In this document: positions 51,685-60,854 of the stretch, one piece after another
Layout of the letters: each line of letters opens with the position of its first letter
How positions within the stretch are numbered: the first letter of the stretch is position 1
DNA from: Lachnospiraceae bacterium YSD2013
GTDB lineage: Bacteria; Bacillota; Clostridia; Lachnospirales; Lachnospiraceae
Length of the DNA: 64,000 nucleotides
Assembly: GCA_900100895.1 (NCBI GenBank)
Contig: FMTX01000011.1
Span: forward strand, 1 to 64,000
Reading direction: 5' to 3'
Position numbers and translations under genes: made by a program
The notes under the pieces: model-generated
What the model was told of the DNA's origin: nothing
Databases searched by the model: none
What the model saw: the letters and a program-made list of their open reading frames with translations, nothing else

Positions 51685-53352
51685 ATGAATCTTTCACCAC
51701 TTCAGAAGGCGAGATACGAGTACGCTCCCAAGCTTCCCGGAATGCTTAGAGGCGGTATCTCAGAGATTACCGTTAAAGACGGCGCAGCTACCGAAAGCGT
51801 AGCAGATCAGGCTAAGATTAAGGCTTTGTTCCCCAACACTTATGGTAAGAACGAAATCACTTTTACAAAGGGTAAGAACACTTCCGCAGCCAAGAAACAG
51901 GTTGTAGGCGTTATCCTTTCCGGCGGACAGGCACCCGGCGGACACAACGTTGTATGCGGTCTTTACGATGCACTTAAGGCTACCGACAAGAACAACGTAT
52001 TGTTAGGCTTCAAGGGCGGCCCCAGCGGACTTATTGATGATGATTTCATCGAGTTCACCGACGCATATATTAACGAATACAGAAACACCGGCGGTTTCGA
52101 TATCATCGGTTCCGGCCGTACCAAGCTTGAGACTGAAGACCAGTTCAAGATTGTTACAGAAGTTGCCAAGAAGCACGGCCTTACCGCTATCGTAATCATC
52201 GGCGGTGACGATTCCAACACCAACGCAGCAGTTCTTGCCGAGTACATGGCTGCTCACAACACAGGCGTTCAGGTAATCGGTTGCCCCAAGACCATTGACG
52301 GTGACTTAAAGAACGAAGATATCGAGGCTTCTTTCGGTTTCGATACCGCTACCAAGACATATTCCGAGTTAATCGGTAACATCGAGAGAGACGCTAACTC
52401 TGCTAAGAAGTATTGGCACTTCATCAAGGTTATGGGCCGCAGCGCTTCTCACGTAGCACTTGAGTGCGCACTTGAGACTCAGCCCAACATCTGCCTTATC
52501 GGTGAAGAAGTAGCAGCCAAGAAAATGTCTCTTGCTTCCATCACTAACTACATCGCTGATGCAGTAGAGAAGAGAGGCAACAACGGCGAGAACTTCGGTG
52601 TAGCTATTATCCCCGAAGGTATCGTAGAGTTCGTTCCCGAGTTCTCCAAGCTCATCGCTGAAATCAACGAGCTCCTTGCAGGTAAGAAGACCGAAGAGTT
52701 CAACGCACTTCCCGACTGGAACGCTAAGTACGAGTTCATCAAGAAGGGTCTTTCCGCTGAATCCTTCAAGGTATTTGATATCCTTCCTCAGTTCGTTCAG
52801 CAGCAGCTCTTCCTTGAGAGAGATCCTCACGGTAACGTACAGGTTTCTCTTATCGAGTCCGAGAAGCTCTTCTCCGAAATGGTTAAGGCTGAACTGTCTA
52901 AGAGAAAAGCAGCCGGCACCTACAAGGGCAAATTCGGCGCATTACATCACTTCTTCGGTTACGAAGGACGTTGCGCATTCCCTTCAAACTTCGATGCTGA
53001 CTACTGCTACTCACTTGGTTACAACGCATTCATGCTCATCCAGTATGGTTACACCGGATACCTTTCAAAGGTTTCTAACCTTTCTAAGCCCGCTGAAGAG
53101 TGGGTTGCAGGAGGTATGCCCATCACCAAGATGATGAACATGGAAAGAAGAAACGGTGAAGACAAGCCCGTTATCAGAAAGGCTCTTGTAGAGCTTGACG
53201 GCGCTCCCTTTAAGTACTTTGCAGCTCACAGAGATGAGTGGGCAGTTAAGACTTCCTTCACTTATCCCGGAGCAATCCAGTACTTCGGACCTTCAGAAGT
53301 ATGTGACCTTACCACAAGAACTCTTGCTCTTGAAAAAGGCATGATGAAATAA
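51685..53352 (+). CDS. pfp: Diphosphate-fructose-6-phosphate 1-phosphotransferase (long form)
   Basis: This enzyme phosphorylates fructose 6-phosphate with pyrophosphate and is reversible, so it saves ATP in glycolysis. At 555 residues it belongs to the long clade. Seen motifs: [28 protein letters not shown], and [17 protein letters not shown], in which the GGDD aspartate is the classical mark of PPi use (ATP enzymes have GGDG), and [10 protein letters not shown] with the catalytic Asp. GAGGAG-type site AAAGGAG lies 9 bases before ATG. It has its own strong promoter and terminator. Confidence 0.97.
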   Translation: MNLSPLQKARYEYAPKLPGMLRGGISEITVKDGAATESVADQAKIKALFPNTYGKNEITFTKGKNTSAAKKQVVGVILSGGQAPGGHNVVCGLYDALKATDKNNVLLGFKGGPSGLIDDDFIEFTDAYINEYRNTGGFDIIGSGRTKLETEDQFKIVTEVAKKHGLTAIVIIGGDDSNTNAAVLAEYMAAHNTGVQVIGCPKTIDGDLKNEDIEASFGFDTATKTYSELIGNIERDANSAKKYWHFIKVMGRSASHVALECALETQPNICLIGEEVAAKKMSLASITNYIADAVEKRGNNGENFGVAIIPEGIVEFVPEFSKLIAEINELLAGKKTEEFNALPDWNAKYEFIKKGLSAESFKVFDILPQFVQQQLFLERDPHGNVQVSLIESEKLFSEMVKAELSKRKAAGTYKGKFGALHHFFGYEGRCAFPSNFDADYCYSLGYNAFMLIQYGYTGYLSKVSNLSKPAEEWVAGGMPITKMMNMERRNGEDKPVIRKALVELDGAPFKYFAAHRDEWAVKTSFTYPGAIQYFGPSEVCDLTTRTLALEKGMMK

Positions 53353-53372
53353 TCATCAATTTATATGAGTTT

Positions 53373-53406
53373 AAAGCCCGGAGGAGTATAAGCTTCCGGG
53401 CTTTTG
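53373..53406 (+). terminator. Intrinsic terminator of pfp
   Basis: AAAGCCCGGA (53373-53382) pairs with TCCGGGCTTT (53395-53404), followed by TG. Strong stem, short T-run. Confidence 0.85.
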
Positions 53407-53438
53407 TGATATAATCGTCAAAGAAGGAGAGTGTTTCT

Positions 53439-54005
53439 ATGAAATCCGGTAACCGCAAGACTCTAATATGCATATTGCTAGTAATAGCTGCATTGTTCAT
53501 AGGTTTTTACGTATTTCCAAGACTTATGAACGGTAACGGCTATGCGGGAGTAGACCAGCCTGTGGTGACAACTTCAGCGGCTGCGGAAGAAGAGTCGGAG
53601 CTTGTTCTTTTGACATCAACGGAAAGCTCGGCGGAAGCCTCTGTCGAAACATCAACGGAAAGCGAGACAGAAGCCTCCATTGAGACATCGACGGAAACCT
53701 CGACCGAGATATCCGCAGAGCCCGAGGAAGAGCAAATCGAATACCGCTTCCGCTCCAAGAAACTTCTTAACGAGCACTACGAGAAGCATGGTGTAGATAT
53801 GGGCTTTGAAAGCGCCGCAGATTATGAGAAGGCAGCCTCCGCGGTAGTCAATAACCCCGACGCACTCCACAAGACAGAGAAAGAAGACGGGGACGACGTC
53901 TACTATCTTAAGGCCACCAATGAATTCGTGATAGTCTCTCCCGACGGATACATAAGAACTTACTTTAATCCGCGGGACGGAATAGATTACTTTAACAGAC
54001 AGTAA
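53439..54005 (+). CDS. Secreted or anchored protein: Ser/Thr/Glu repeat stalk with possible BECR nuclease-like end
   Basis: A 188-residue protein with an N-terminal hydrophobic segment (about residues 7-25, signal or anchor), an STE-rich stalk (about 48-100), and a compact C-terminal domain of about 85 residues. That domain has RFRSKKLLNEHYEKHGVDMGF, then SAADYEKAA and ends FVIVSPDGYIRTYFNP and IDYFNRQ. The L..H..KHG...G.....Y...A and late F.V...DG.I.T.F.P pattern recalls BECR-fold (barnase/EndoU-like) toxin ends of polymorphic toxins. I am not sure of this. No immunity gene lies next to it. Confidence 0.6.
   Translation: MKSGNRKTLICILLVIAALFIGFYVFPRLMNGNGYAGVDQPVVTTSAAAEEESELVLLTSTESSAEASVETSTESETEASIETSTETSTEISAEPEEEQIEYRFRSKKLLNEHYEKHGVDMGFESAADYEKAASAVVNNPDALHKTEKEDGDDVYYLKATNEFVIVSPDGYIRTYFNPRDGIDYFNRQ
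53610..53735 (+). repeat. Degenerate repeats encoding the Ser/Thr/Glu stalk
   Basis: Imperfect units around ACATCGACGGAAACC encode ETSTE/SSTES-like repeats in the preceding gene. The region reads open on both strands because it lacks stop-prone triplets. Confidence 0.75.
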
Positions 54006-54009
54006 TAAA

Positions 54010-54040
54010 AATGCCGGATGCATCGACTGCACCCGGCATT
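54010..54040. terminator. Bidirectional terminator between convergent genes
   Basis: AATGCCGG (54010-54017) pairs with CCGGCATT (54033-54040), with an inner TGCA/TGCA extension. Minus-strand tail TTTTATT. It serves the stalk protein gene and the GGDEF gene. Confidence 0.8.
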
Positions 54041-54057
54041 AATTATGCTTAAATGTA

Positions 54058-55965
54058 TTATCTCTTGTAGCCTTCGGCCTCGTAAGACTGCTTCTTATGC
54101 TCGTACATGACATCGTCGGCCTGCTTGATGTACTCGGCAAGAGTGAGAGAAGAGGTAGGATCTGTCATGATGTAGCCGCAGCTTGCGCTTAACTCAAAAG
54201 GAAGACTCATACGTCTGACCTGCTTCTTAATGCCTTCTTCCATGTGAGCTACAAGTTCTTTAACCTCGTTCTCATCATCGCATTCACCGATAATCAGATA
54301 TTCGTCACCGCCGTAACGGATGGCGATCCAGGACTCGGGAGCCTGCTGCAGTATAGCATTGGCGATGGTACGAATGGCCAGGTCGCCCTGCAAGTGGCCG
54401 AAGTTATCGTTGATATGCTTCATGCGGTTAATGTCCACGAATACAACCGCAAGAGACTTGTTCTTGGCGTGAGCTTCCTTGAACATGGGAATGGCAAGAG
54501 TCTCGTAACCGAATCGATTGTAAAGACCGGTAAGAGAATCTCTGGTGTAAAGCTCCATGAGCTTCTGGTTAAGATACTCAAGGCGCATGTTTTGCCGGAA
54601 CTTATCAAGCGAATCCCTGAAAGAACGTCTGTATACCTCAAGCGTAAAGTCCTCGATACGGGCAATGACATTCTCGATTATAAAGTAACCGTAGAGAACC
54701 TCATCGCTATGTATGGCTACGTAAAAGAAATTGCGAAGCTTATCGGACTCCTTGTATCCGGGTACCAAATCGTTGCGGCAGAAAGTATCAATATCCAAAT
54801 CGACACCGTCATAGAGCGCAACAACCGGCTTTAAATGGTCACTGAAACTGCCTCTGGTAAGAGACACCTCATCATTGTAGATAGATGCTGCATAGCTGCT
54901 CTCACCCAGAACCGCGAAGGTACCACCTTCCACAAAATGATCGGCCTTGTAGAAACCGGTCATGGTACGAGCGATAGCAGTAGCATGAGCACAGGAGAAG
55001 AGGGCATTCTCCATATTGGTAAGATGGCCGTCAAAGAAAACCTTCTCCGTACGGGCGAAATAGTTCTTACGACAGGCATTGTCACGCTCAAGTCTGCTGT
55101 TACGTGAATCCATGCATCCGCAGCTTTCACCGGGAAGGAATCTTGAAGCGATAAGCCTTTCGGTAGGAGCGGTGGAGTGCTCTTCAATTTTCTTAAGTAT
55201 AATCTCGGCGCAGGCTTCGCCCTGGGCAAAATAGTCCTGCACAACCGTAGAAATCGAAGGATAAAAAGTCTTGCCGTCCTTGATGCCGTCAAAACCGGTT
55301 ACCAGAACATCGTCGGGTACATTGATACCGACATTTTCAAGCTCAGAACATGCGGCAAGAGCGATATAGTCATTGGCACAGACAAATGCGTCGGGAAGCT
55401 TGTCCTTGGACGAATAGAACTCGTCGATAATCTCAACAGTGCGGTCTGTAGCCCAATTAGTATAGTGAATGGTACGAACCTTACCACCGACCTCTTCAAG
55501 AACCTCGGAGAGGGCACCCAGTCTGGATTCAGAGTCGGGATTCCCTTCATTGCCCGCAAGATATACGACGTCGCGAACCTTGTGCTCATATACGAGATGC
55601 TGACTCAATTCGCGCATACCTATATAACTGTTGACGTTGACAAAAGAAGCTCCGGGGAAATGAATTCCGAGACTGACAACGGGAACGCCTGCTTTGACTG
55701 CACGCGCTACGATTCTTTCTGCTTCTGAAGTACTGTTAAGACCGTTGGAAAATACTATGGCTCCGTCGAATCGATCGGCATCAACGATGTCGAATACTTT
55801 ATTCTCGGCGTCTTCATCGCCCTTAGACATGGAATAGAAGCCATAGGATAAGAATGTGAAAAGATCTGAGTTCTTATCGGCAAGATAGTACTCAATGCCT
55901 CTGATGAACAAGGCTACATTGTCGGCACCCCAACCGTTTGCATAAATCGCAATCTTCTTCTTCAA
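54058..55965 (-). CDS. Soluble diguanylate cyclase with LacI-type sugar-binding sensor
   Basis: A 635-residue cytoplasmic fusion. Residues 1-280 are a periplasmic-binding/LacI-type ligand domain (KIAIYANGWGADNVALFIRG, DGAIVFSNGLN, DVLVTGFDGI) without a helix-turn-helix and without signal peptide or membrane helix. A middle region (about 285-450) links to the C-terminal GGDEF domain, with DSLTGLYNRFGYE and the active loop GGDEY at 552-556. The inhibitory RxxD site is absent. It should make cyclic-di-GMP in response to a cytoplasmic ligand, probably a sugar. The last residue Tyr replaces the usual Phe, and activity needs testing. Confidence 0.9.
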   Translation of the reverse strand: MKKKIAIYANGWGADNVALFIRGIEYYLADKNSDLFTFLSYGFYSMSKGDEDAENKVFDIVDADRFDGAIVFSNGLNSTSEAERIVARAVKAGVPVVSLGIHFPGASFVNVNSYIGMRELSQHLVYEHKVRDVVYLAGNEGNPDSESRLGALSEVLEEVGGKVRTIHYTNWATDRTVEIIDEFYSSKDKLPDAFVCANDYIALAACSELENVGINVPDDVLVTGFDGIKDGKTFYPSISTVVQDYFAQGEACAEIILKKIEEHSTAPTERLIASRFLPGESCGCMDSRNSRLERDNACRKNYFARTEKVFFDGHLTNMENALFSCAHATAIARTMTGFYKADHFVEGGTFAVLGESSYAASIYNDEVSLTRGSFSDHLKPVVALYDGVDLDIDTFCRNDLVPGYKESDKLRNFFYVAIHSDEVLYGYFIIENVIARIEDFTLEVYRRSFRDSLDKFRQNMRLEYLNQKLMELYTRDSLTGLYNRFGYETLAIPMFKEAHAKNKSLAVVFVDINRMKHINDNFGHLQGDLAIRTIANAILQQAPESWIAIRYGGDEYLIIGECDDENEVKELVAHMEEGIKKQVRRMSLPFELSASCGYIMTDPTSSLTLAEYIKQADDVMYEHKKQSYEAEGYKR

Positions 55966-56095
55966 AAAAATGCCTCCTCTTAATGTAACTCTCCCTACTC
56001 CATACTACCACGAAACACATTAAATTGCATTAAAATCAATTACAATTTGTTAATTTATTGCTGGTAAAATGTTCTATGGATTTTTATGATTTTAC

Positions 56096-56121
56096 TTACG
56101 GATAAACAGGATTGTCCGTAA
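56096..56121. promoter_or_regulatory. Leader inverted repeat of the HD-GYP gene
   Basis: TTACGGA (56096-56102) and TCCGTAA (56115-56121), 12 bases apart, just ahead of the ATG at 56135. It could be an operator or an RNA hairpin near the ribosome site GGGAG. Confidence 0.45.
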
Positions 56122-56134
56122 ATGGGAGCGTTTT

Positions 56135-58414
56135 ATGGGAAAATACAAAAGTAAAATGATACGCAATACAATTGCCAACATTGTGGTGGCGATAGTAACA
56201 ATCATTCTTTTTCAGGCGGTATGCTTCATGTCATATAAGCTGGGGCTTGAAAGAGGAGTAGGTGTTGTAGCCTTCATTCCGATAGCAATCTTTTTCTTTG
56301 TACTGTTGTTTCTTTATATCTTTTCTCAATTAAGAGCCAGAAAAGTAAGAAAATCGATGGCGGACTATTATTCGATTATCGATGGACTGACCGATGAGTA
56401 TGACATTATTTTCCTTATCGACATAGACGAAGACACTGCAGAATTATTAAAGGCTCCCAAGGAAATGATGGAGGCTTATTCAAAAGTCAAAGGAAAGGGT
56501 GCCGTAGCCACAAGAGAGCTGTTTTATAACAAACTTTTAAGCGATGACAGCAAGGATTATGCGGCTCCGCAGCTTGAATCCGAGACAATTATTAAGCAGT
56601 TAGAGGAAAAGAAATCCTATTACATTACTTATAATCTTCAGTCAGGTAACACCAAGAGACATTGTGAAGCTAAGCTCATGCGAATGGGCAACTTTACAAG
56701 AGAGCACAGACTTATTTTTGCTTCCAGAAGCATAGAGCGCCAGGACAAGGGCGAAGCTGCATTCAGGCAGCACCTTGAAGATGCGGTATCAATAAGAACC
56801 GAGGCGTTGCAGGAAAAGAACAAGCGATTAAACAGATTAAACGAAGACATTATTGCTTTCCTTGGTAACATCGTAGAAGCAAGAGATATAGAGAGCGGTG
56901 AGCATGTAAGACGTGTTAAGGGATTTACGCATATTATCGCTGAGGAGGTTATGCGTAGCTATCCCGAATACGGGCTTACACCTAATAAGGTTGACCTTAT
57001 TACGTCGGCAAGTGCGCTTCACGATCTTGGTAAGATTTCTATTCCCGACGCAATACTTCTTAAGCCCGGTAAGCTTACGCCCGAAGAATTTGAGACCATG
57101 AAATCCCACAGCAACAGAGGCTGCGAGATACTTAAGCTTGCGCCCCTTGACTGGAGTGCGGAATACTTGCAGACCAGCCTTGATATATGTAAGTATCACC
57201 ACGAAAAGTATGACGGTAAGGGATACCCGGAAGGCCTTAAGGGTGATGAGATACCGATAAGTGCGCAGATTGTGTCTGTTGTGGATTGCTTTGATGCGCT
57301 TATCAATAAGCGTTGTTATAAAGATGCTTTTGATTTTGAAGAAGCGTTCGACATGATTTTAAGAGGCGAGTGTGGTGTTTTCTCACCGAAGATTTTGGAT
57401 TGCTTTAAGAAATCAAAAGATAAGCTCAGAAATCATATAGAGAACAAAGAACTCGAATACGACGAGCCTTTCGTAATGCGTAATGAAGACAGTGATTTAA
57501 GCGGCATCAATATTCTCCTTGTGGAAGATGATGAAGTTTCAAGAACTGTCGGCGCGGACATATTAAGAGAGGCCGGAGCATGGATTACCGAGGCAGGAAG
57601 CGGAGATGAAGCACTCGATATTATCAAGAATGTGGATGATGATGCTTTTGACGCAATCCTTATGGATCTCTTCATGCCGGGACTCGATGGATTTGAGACT
57701 ACGAAGAGGATAAGAGAGTCCAAAATAAGCGGAATGGATACGATACCGATTATAGCCGTTTCCGTAAGCCATTCTTATGCTGACGTAGAGCGGGCGACAG
57801 ATAGCGGAATGAATGCTTATCTATACAAGCCACTGTCGGTAAGTCAGGTGTCGAAGGCTCTTATGTACTGTATGAGGGATCAGGCCAATGCATTGCAGGC
57901 TAAGCTTTCAAAGAGTAACCGCATCGTCAACAGAGACCCGCTTACGGGCGTACGAAGCGTTGCGGCTTACATGGACAAGGTTGAGATGCTTAAGAGTAAG
58001 ATTAACAGCGGCGAGGAGGCTTCTTTTGCTCTTGTAGAGTGCGATCTTAACGGCCTTAAGGGAGTTAACGATAATTTCGGTCACGATATAGGCGATATCT
58101 ATATTGTAAACGGTTGCCGCATGGTGTGCGGTGTATTCAAGCACAGTCCGGTATTCAGAATCGGCGGAGATGAGTTCGTGGCTATTCTTGAAGGCTCGGA
58201 TTTTGAGCACCGAGAAGAGCTTATGGAGGAACTCAAGAAAGCAGTGGAAGACAGTGCGGCAAAGGGCGATGCCATACACGGACGAGTATCGCTTGCCGCG
58301 GGTATTGCGGTTTACGACCCCAAGCTTGATAAAACTGTGGGCGATGTCTTGAAACGTGCCGACCAGGCAATGTATAATAATAAAAAGATCATGCACATGA
58401 CGGTTTCGGATTAA
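56135..58414 (+). CDS. Membrane HD-GYP / REC / GGDEF three-module cyclic-di-GMP protein
   Basis: A 759-residue protein. Two N-terminal helices (about residues 10-31, 40-65) lead to a sensor-like region (about 75-215). Then an HD-GYP phosphodiesterase domain with HD at 296-297 in ASALHDLGKIS and GYP in KYDGKGYPEGL (363-365), a receiver domain with phospho-acceptor D511 in ILMDLFMPG and Lys in YKPLS, and a C-terminal GGDEF domain with DPLTGVR and the loop GGDEF at 677-681. Breakdown and synthesis of cyclic-di-GMP sit in one chain controlled by phosphorylation. No histidine kinase gene is adjacent. Confidence 0.93.
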   Translation: MGKYKSKMIRNTIANIVVAIVTIILFQAVCFMSYKLGLERGVGVVAFIPIAIFFFVLLFLYIFSQLRARKVRKSMADYYSIIDGLTDEYDIIFLIDIDEDTAELLKAPKEMMEAYSKVKGKGAVATRELFYNKLLSDDSKDYAAPQLESETIIKQLEEKKSYYITYNLQSGNTKRHCEAKLMRMGNFTREHRLIFASRSIERQDKGEAAFRQHLEDAVSIRTEALQEKNKRLNRLNEDIIAFLGNIVEARDIESGEHVRRVKGFTHIIAEEVMRSYPEYGLTPNKVDLITSASALHDLGKISIPDAILLKPGKLTPEEFETMKSHSNRGCEILKLAPLDWSAEYLQTSLDICKYHHEKYDGKGYPEGLKGDEIPISAQIVSVVDCFDALINKRCYKDAFDFEEAFDMILRGECGVFSPKILDCFKKSKDKLRNHIENKELEYDEPFVMRNEDSDLSGINILLVEDDEVSRTVGADILREAGAWITEAGSGDEALDIIKNVDDDAFDAILMDLFMPGLDGFETTKRIRESKISGMDTIPIIAVSVSHSYADVERATDSGMNAYLYKPLSVSQVSKALMYCMRDQANALQAKLSKSNRIVNRDPLTGVRSVAAYMDKVEMLKSKINSGEEASFALVECDLNGLKGVNDNFGHDIGDIYIVNGCRMVCGVFKHSPVFRIGGDEFVAILEGSDFEHREELMEELKKAVEDSAAKGDAIHGRVSLAAGIAVYDPKLDKTVGDVLKRADQAMYNNKKIMHMTVSD

Positions 58415-58419
58415 AGTGC

Positions 58420-58469
58420 AGGGACACCGGGCATTGACCTTTAGAGGTTGATTGGGTGTCCCTTTCTTT
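58420..58469 (+). terminator. Intrinsic terminator of the HD-GYP gene
   Basis: AGGGACACC (58420-58428) pairs with GGTGTCCCT (58455-58463), followed by TTCTTT. The loop is long (26 bases) and contains a small ACCT/AGGT secondary stem. Confidence 0.75.
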
Positions 58470-58503
58470 GAGAGCTGTGCCGGTGAAACGGAGAAGAAAA
58501 ACT

Positions 58504-59148
58504 ATGGACAAAAAATGCGTTAAGCCCTTGCTGGAGACCAAGTTCGTAAAGGTATACGATTTGCAATATGAGGAGGGCAAGCATTACTTCGACGCGACGC
58601 GCCATGATGCCGAGCATTTGACGGCTACATTGACGGAAGAAGAGTTTAAACATATGCAGGCTGATGCGGCGACATGCTATGTGGTGCTTAAAACGCCCGG
58701 AGAGGCGCCCAGACTCCTGCTTAACTATGAATACAGATATCCTGTAGGCCAATACCTTTTAAGCGTGCCTGCGGGGCTTGTAGACGATTGTGACAAGGGT
58801 AAGCCGGATGCGCTTCTTATGACTGCGGTCAGAGAGATTAAAGAAGAGACCGGCATAACCGTTAAGGACACGGATAAGGTATTCGTGATTAATCCTTGTG
58901 TATTCTCGACTCCGGGGCTTACGGATGAGAGTAACGGTCTCGTGGGGGCGGTAATCGAGCTTGATGATTTAAGTTCTCTTGACCAGACCGGCGCGGTAGG
59001 AGGAGAGGCTTTCGACGGCTTCTGTTTAGTAGACAAAGAAAAAGCTTTGGAACTTATAAAGAAGGGTACCGACGACCGCGGAATATTCTATCCGATGTAC
59101 ACATTCGGAGCGCTCATGTGGTTCGCATGTGATTTGTGGAATAAATAG
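58504..59148 (+). CDS. Nudix hydrolase
   Basis: A 214-residue cytoplasmic hydrolase of nucleoside-diphosphate-linked compounds, ADP-ribose pyrophosphatase-like. The Nudix box ends with the standard REIKEETGI (about residues 114-122), preceded by GLVDDCDKGKPDALLMTAV, which is longer than the usual spacing and lacks a Glu at the canonical position. ATG 58504 has GGAGAAG upstream; the longer frame would start within the terminator of the previous gene. The FRG-domain gene follows after 16 bases. Confidence 0.88.
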   Translation: MDKKCVKPLLETKFVKVYDLQYEEGKHYFDATRHDAEHLTATLTEEEFKHMQADAATCYVVLKTPGEAPRLLLNYEYRYPVGQYLLSVPAGLVDDCDKGKPDALLMTAVREIKEETGITVKDTDKVFVINPCVFSTPGLTDESNGLVGAVIELDDLSSLDQTGAVGGEAFDGFCLVDKEKALELIKKGTDDRGIFYPMYTFGALMWFACDLWNK

Positions 59149-59164
59149 GAGAGGTTAACATAAC

Positions 59165-59980
59165 ATGATTAAGACTGTAGAGATTAATACAATAGAGGAT
59201 GTGCTTCCGCTTATTACCGAGCAGGAATACAGACCCGACCTTCAGCGTAACAGAAGCCTTTATCTGTACCGCGGAATGACGGACGTGGACTTTAAGCTTA
59301 CCACCAGCTTGTCCCGTAACTGTAAGAGCGCCAAGAAGACGCTTGAGCCCTGTATCCTTAACAATTTTACCAAGTACGGATGCTTAGAGGACCCGCTTAT
59401 CGAGAAGAGCGTATGGAGACAAATGATTCTCGGCCAGCACCACGGACTTCCGACGAGACTTCTTGACTGGTCCCAGTCGCCGCTTATTGCGCTTCATTTT
59501 TCCACCACCGAACACAATCTTGACGACATGACCGCTCATGACTGTGTTATCTGGCGTATCGATATCAAGGAACTCCATGCGATGCTTCCCGGACGTTATA
59601 AGAAGGTGCTTGCGGACAATCAGACTTCGGTATTTACCGTTAACATGTTAAGCGAAGTTGCAACCGACTTAGACCAGTACGACGAGGACATGCAGGACAG
59701 TGCGATGGTAGTGGTAGAGCCTCCGTCAATCGATCCCCGAATCGTTAATCAGTATTCTTTCTTTGCCATCGTGCCCGATGCGGTTAACAATATAGAAGAG
59801 TTCTTTGACAAATATACGAACAACACTGTTCGCTACGTCATCAACAAAGACCTTCGCTGGCGCATAAGAGACATGCTCGATCAGCAGAACATTTCCGAAC
59901 GTATCATTTACTCCGGCCTCGACGGATTGTCGAAGTGGCTCGGAAGACACTACTACGTGAATAAGAAAGAAGAGAAGTAA
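59165..59980 (+). CDS. FRG domain-containing protein
   Basis: A 271-residue cytoplasmic protein. The FRG motif YLYRGMTD (about residues 35-42) lies at the start, followed by the conserved QHHGLPTRLLDWSQSPLIAL segment (about 96-115). FRG domains occur in defence systems and prophage regions but their biochemical role is unresolved; an ADP-ribosyltransferase relation has been proposed on structural grounds. No toxin-antitoxin partner lies nearby. Linked here to a Nudix gene, a possible ADP-ribose handler, which is suggestive but unproven. Confidence 0.85.
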   Translation: MIKTVEINTIEDVLPLITEQEYRPDLQRNRSLYLYRGMTDVDFKLTTSLSRNCKSAKKTLEPCILNNFTKYGCLEDPLIEKSVWRQMILGQHHGLPTRLLDWSQSPLIALHFSTTEHNLDDMTAHDCVIWRIDIKELHAMLPGRYKKVLADNQTSVFTVNMLSEVATDLDQYDEDMQDSAMVVVEPPSIDPRIVNQYSFFAIVPDAVNNIEEFFDKYTNNTVRYVINKDLRWRIRDMLDQQNISERIIYSGLDGLSKWLGRHYYVNKKEEK

Positions 59981-59994
59981 AGAGCAAAAGAAAA

Positions 59995-60020
59995 ACCCGA
60001 GGCCATATGACCTCGGGTCT
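59995..60020. terminator. Bidirectional terminator between FRG and lipoprotein genes
   Basis: ACCCGAGG (59995-60002) pairs with CCTCGGGT (60011-60018). The minus-strand tail is TTTTTCTTTT, plus-strand tail is weaker. Confidence 0.88.
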
Positions 60021-60039
60021 TATATTGCAATGAAATAAC

Positions 60040-60723
60040 TTACTTAACAGTAACTTTGGTGATGTGGGGGTTAAGTCCCTCGTACCAGTAGAGGTAACCT
60101 TCAACATCAACGGTCTGACCTGCCTGAAGGCCGCCTACAAGATTGTAGAAAGCTTCATCGCTGCCGTTTAAGTAGTACTCAAGGCAGAAGTCGTAGTTAG
60201 CGCCGTCCTTGGAAAGGGTAACGTAGATGTCGTCGCCGGGCTGATCGTTCTTGTAAGTAACGCTTTCAACGGTCATGTCCTTGAAAGATACGAGCTGGTT
60301 CTGGAAGTTAGCGATTTCGTCCTTGCCAAGCTTGTCGGTAACGTCCTTGGCTGCTGCTACATAAGTCTTGCCGGAAAGGAACTCGATGGTACCGTCAACA
60401 ACTTCAACTTCGCCTGCCCATTCGCCCTTGTGGCCCTTAACCAAAATCTTGGTACCGGGGGTAAGCTTCTTGGCATCTTCTTCAGAACATTCTGCGTTGT
60501 AGATGAAGTAAGCGCCGTCCTTGTCAGCTGCGTAAACGGTAACTTTGTTGTCCCACCATGACTGATGAGCCTGAACGTAACATTCAACGGTAACTTCGGC
60601 GTCAACTGCCGCAGCAGTGTACTCTGCGTAGCTCATAGCGCCTGCAGTCTTCTTCTCGGCGCCGCATCCTGCAAAAGCAAGGACACAAACAAGCGCCATC
60701 AAAAGTGCTGTTAATTTTTTCAT
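60040..60723 (-). CDS. Putative lipoprotein, OB-fold-like
   Basis: A 227-residue extracellular lipoprotein. ATG 60723 with GGAGGATTATC ahead gives signal MKKLTALLMALVCVLAFAGC, lipobox AFAGC at residues 16-20; the longer reading to 60816 adds an unconvincing N-terminus. The remainder is beta-rich with a repeat-like arrangement of EVTVECYVQAHQSWWDNKVTV and, later, MTVESVTYKND..DIYVTLSKDG, suggesting two small OB-like domains. No motif identifies a ligand. A promoter at 60794-60821 drives it. Confidence 0.8.
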   Translation of the reverse strand: MKKLTALLMALVCVLAFAGCGAEKKTAGAMSYAEYTAAAVDAEVTVECYVQAHQSWWDNKVTVYAADKDGAYFIYNAECSEEDAKKLTPGTKILVKGHKGEWAGEVEVVDGTIEFLSGKTYVAAAKDVTDKLGKDEIANFQNQLVSFKDMTVESVTYKNDQPGDDIYVTLSKDGANYDFCLEYYLNGSDEAFYNLVGGLQAGQTVDVEGYLYWYEGLNPHITKVTVK

Positions 60724-60793
60724 GATAATCCTCCTTAGGTGTACCCGCGTGGGGTATGTATAAGCGTATACAATTATTTGGCTTACAAATTCG

Positions 60794-60821
60794 ATTATAA
60801 CGAAAACACGAAACAAATCAA
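60794..60821 (-). promoter_or_regulatory. Promoter of the lipoprotein gene
   Basis: On the minus strand TTGATT (60821-60816), a 16-base spacer and TATAAT (60799-60794). Its leader contains small palindromes at 60742-60756 and 60758-60771. Confidence 0.75.
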
Positions 60822-60854
60822 TGCTTATATTACTAAAGTTTGTTAATTATTTAT

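Noticed and set aside
54244-54834. Plus-strand frame of 196 residues within the LacI-GGDEF gene
   Set aside because: It is antisense to GGDEF and linker coding sequence with clear motifs on the other strand.
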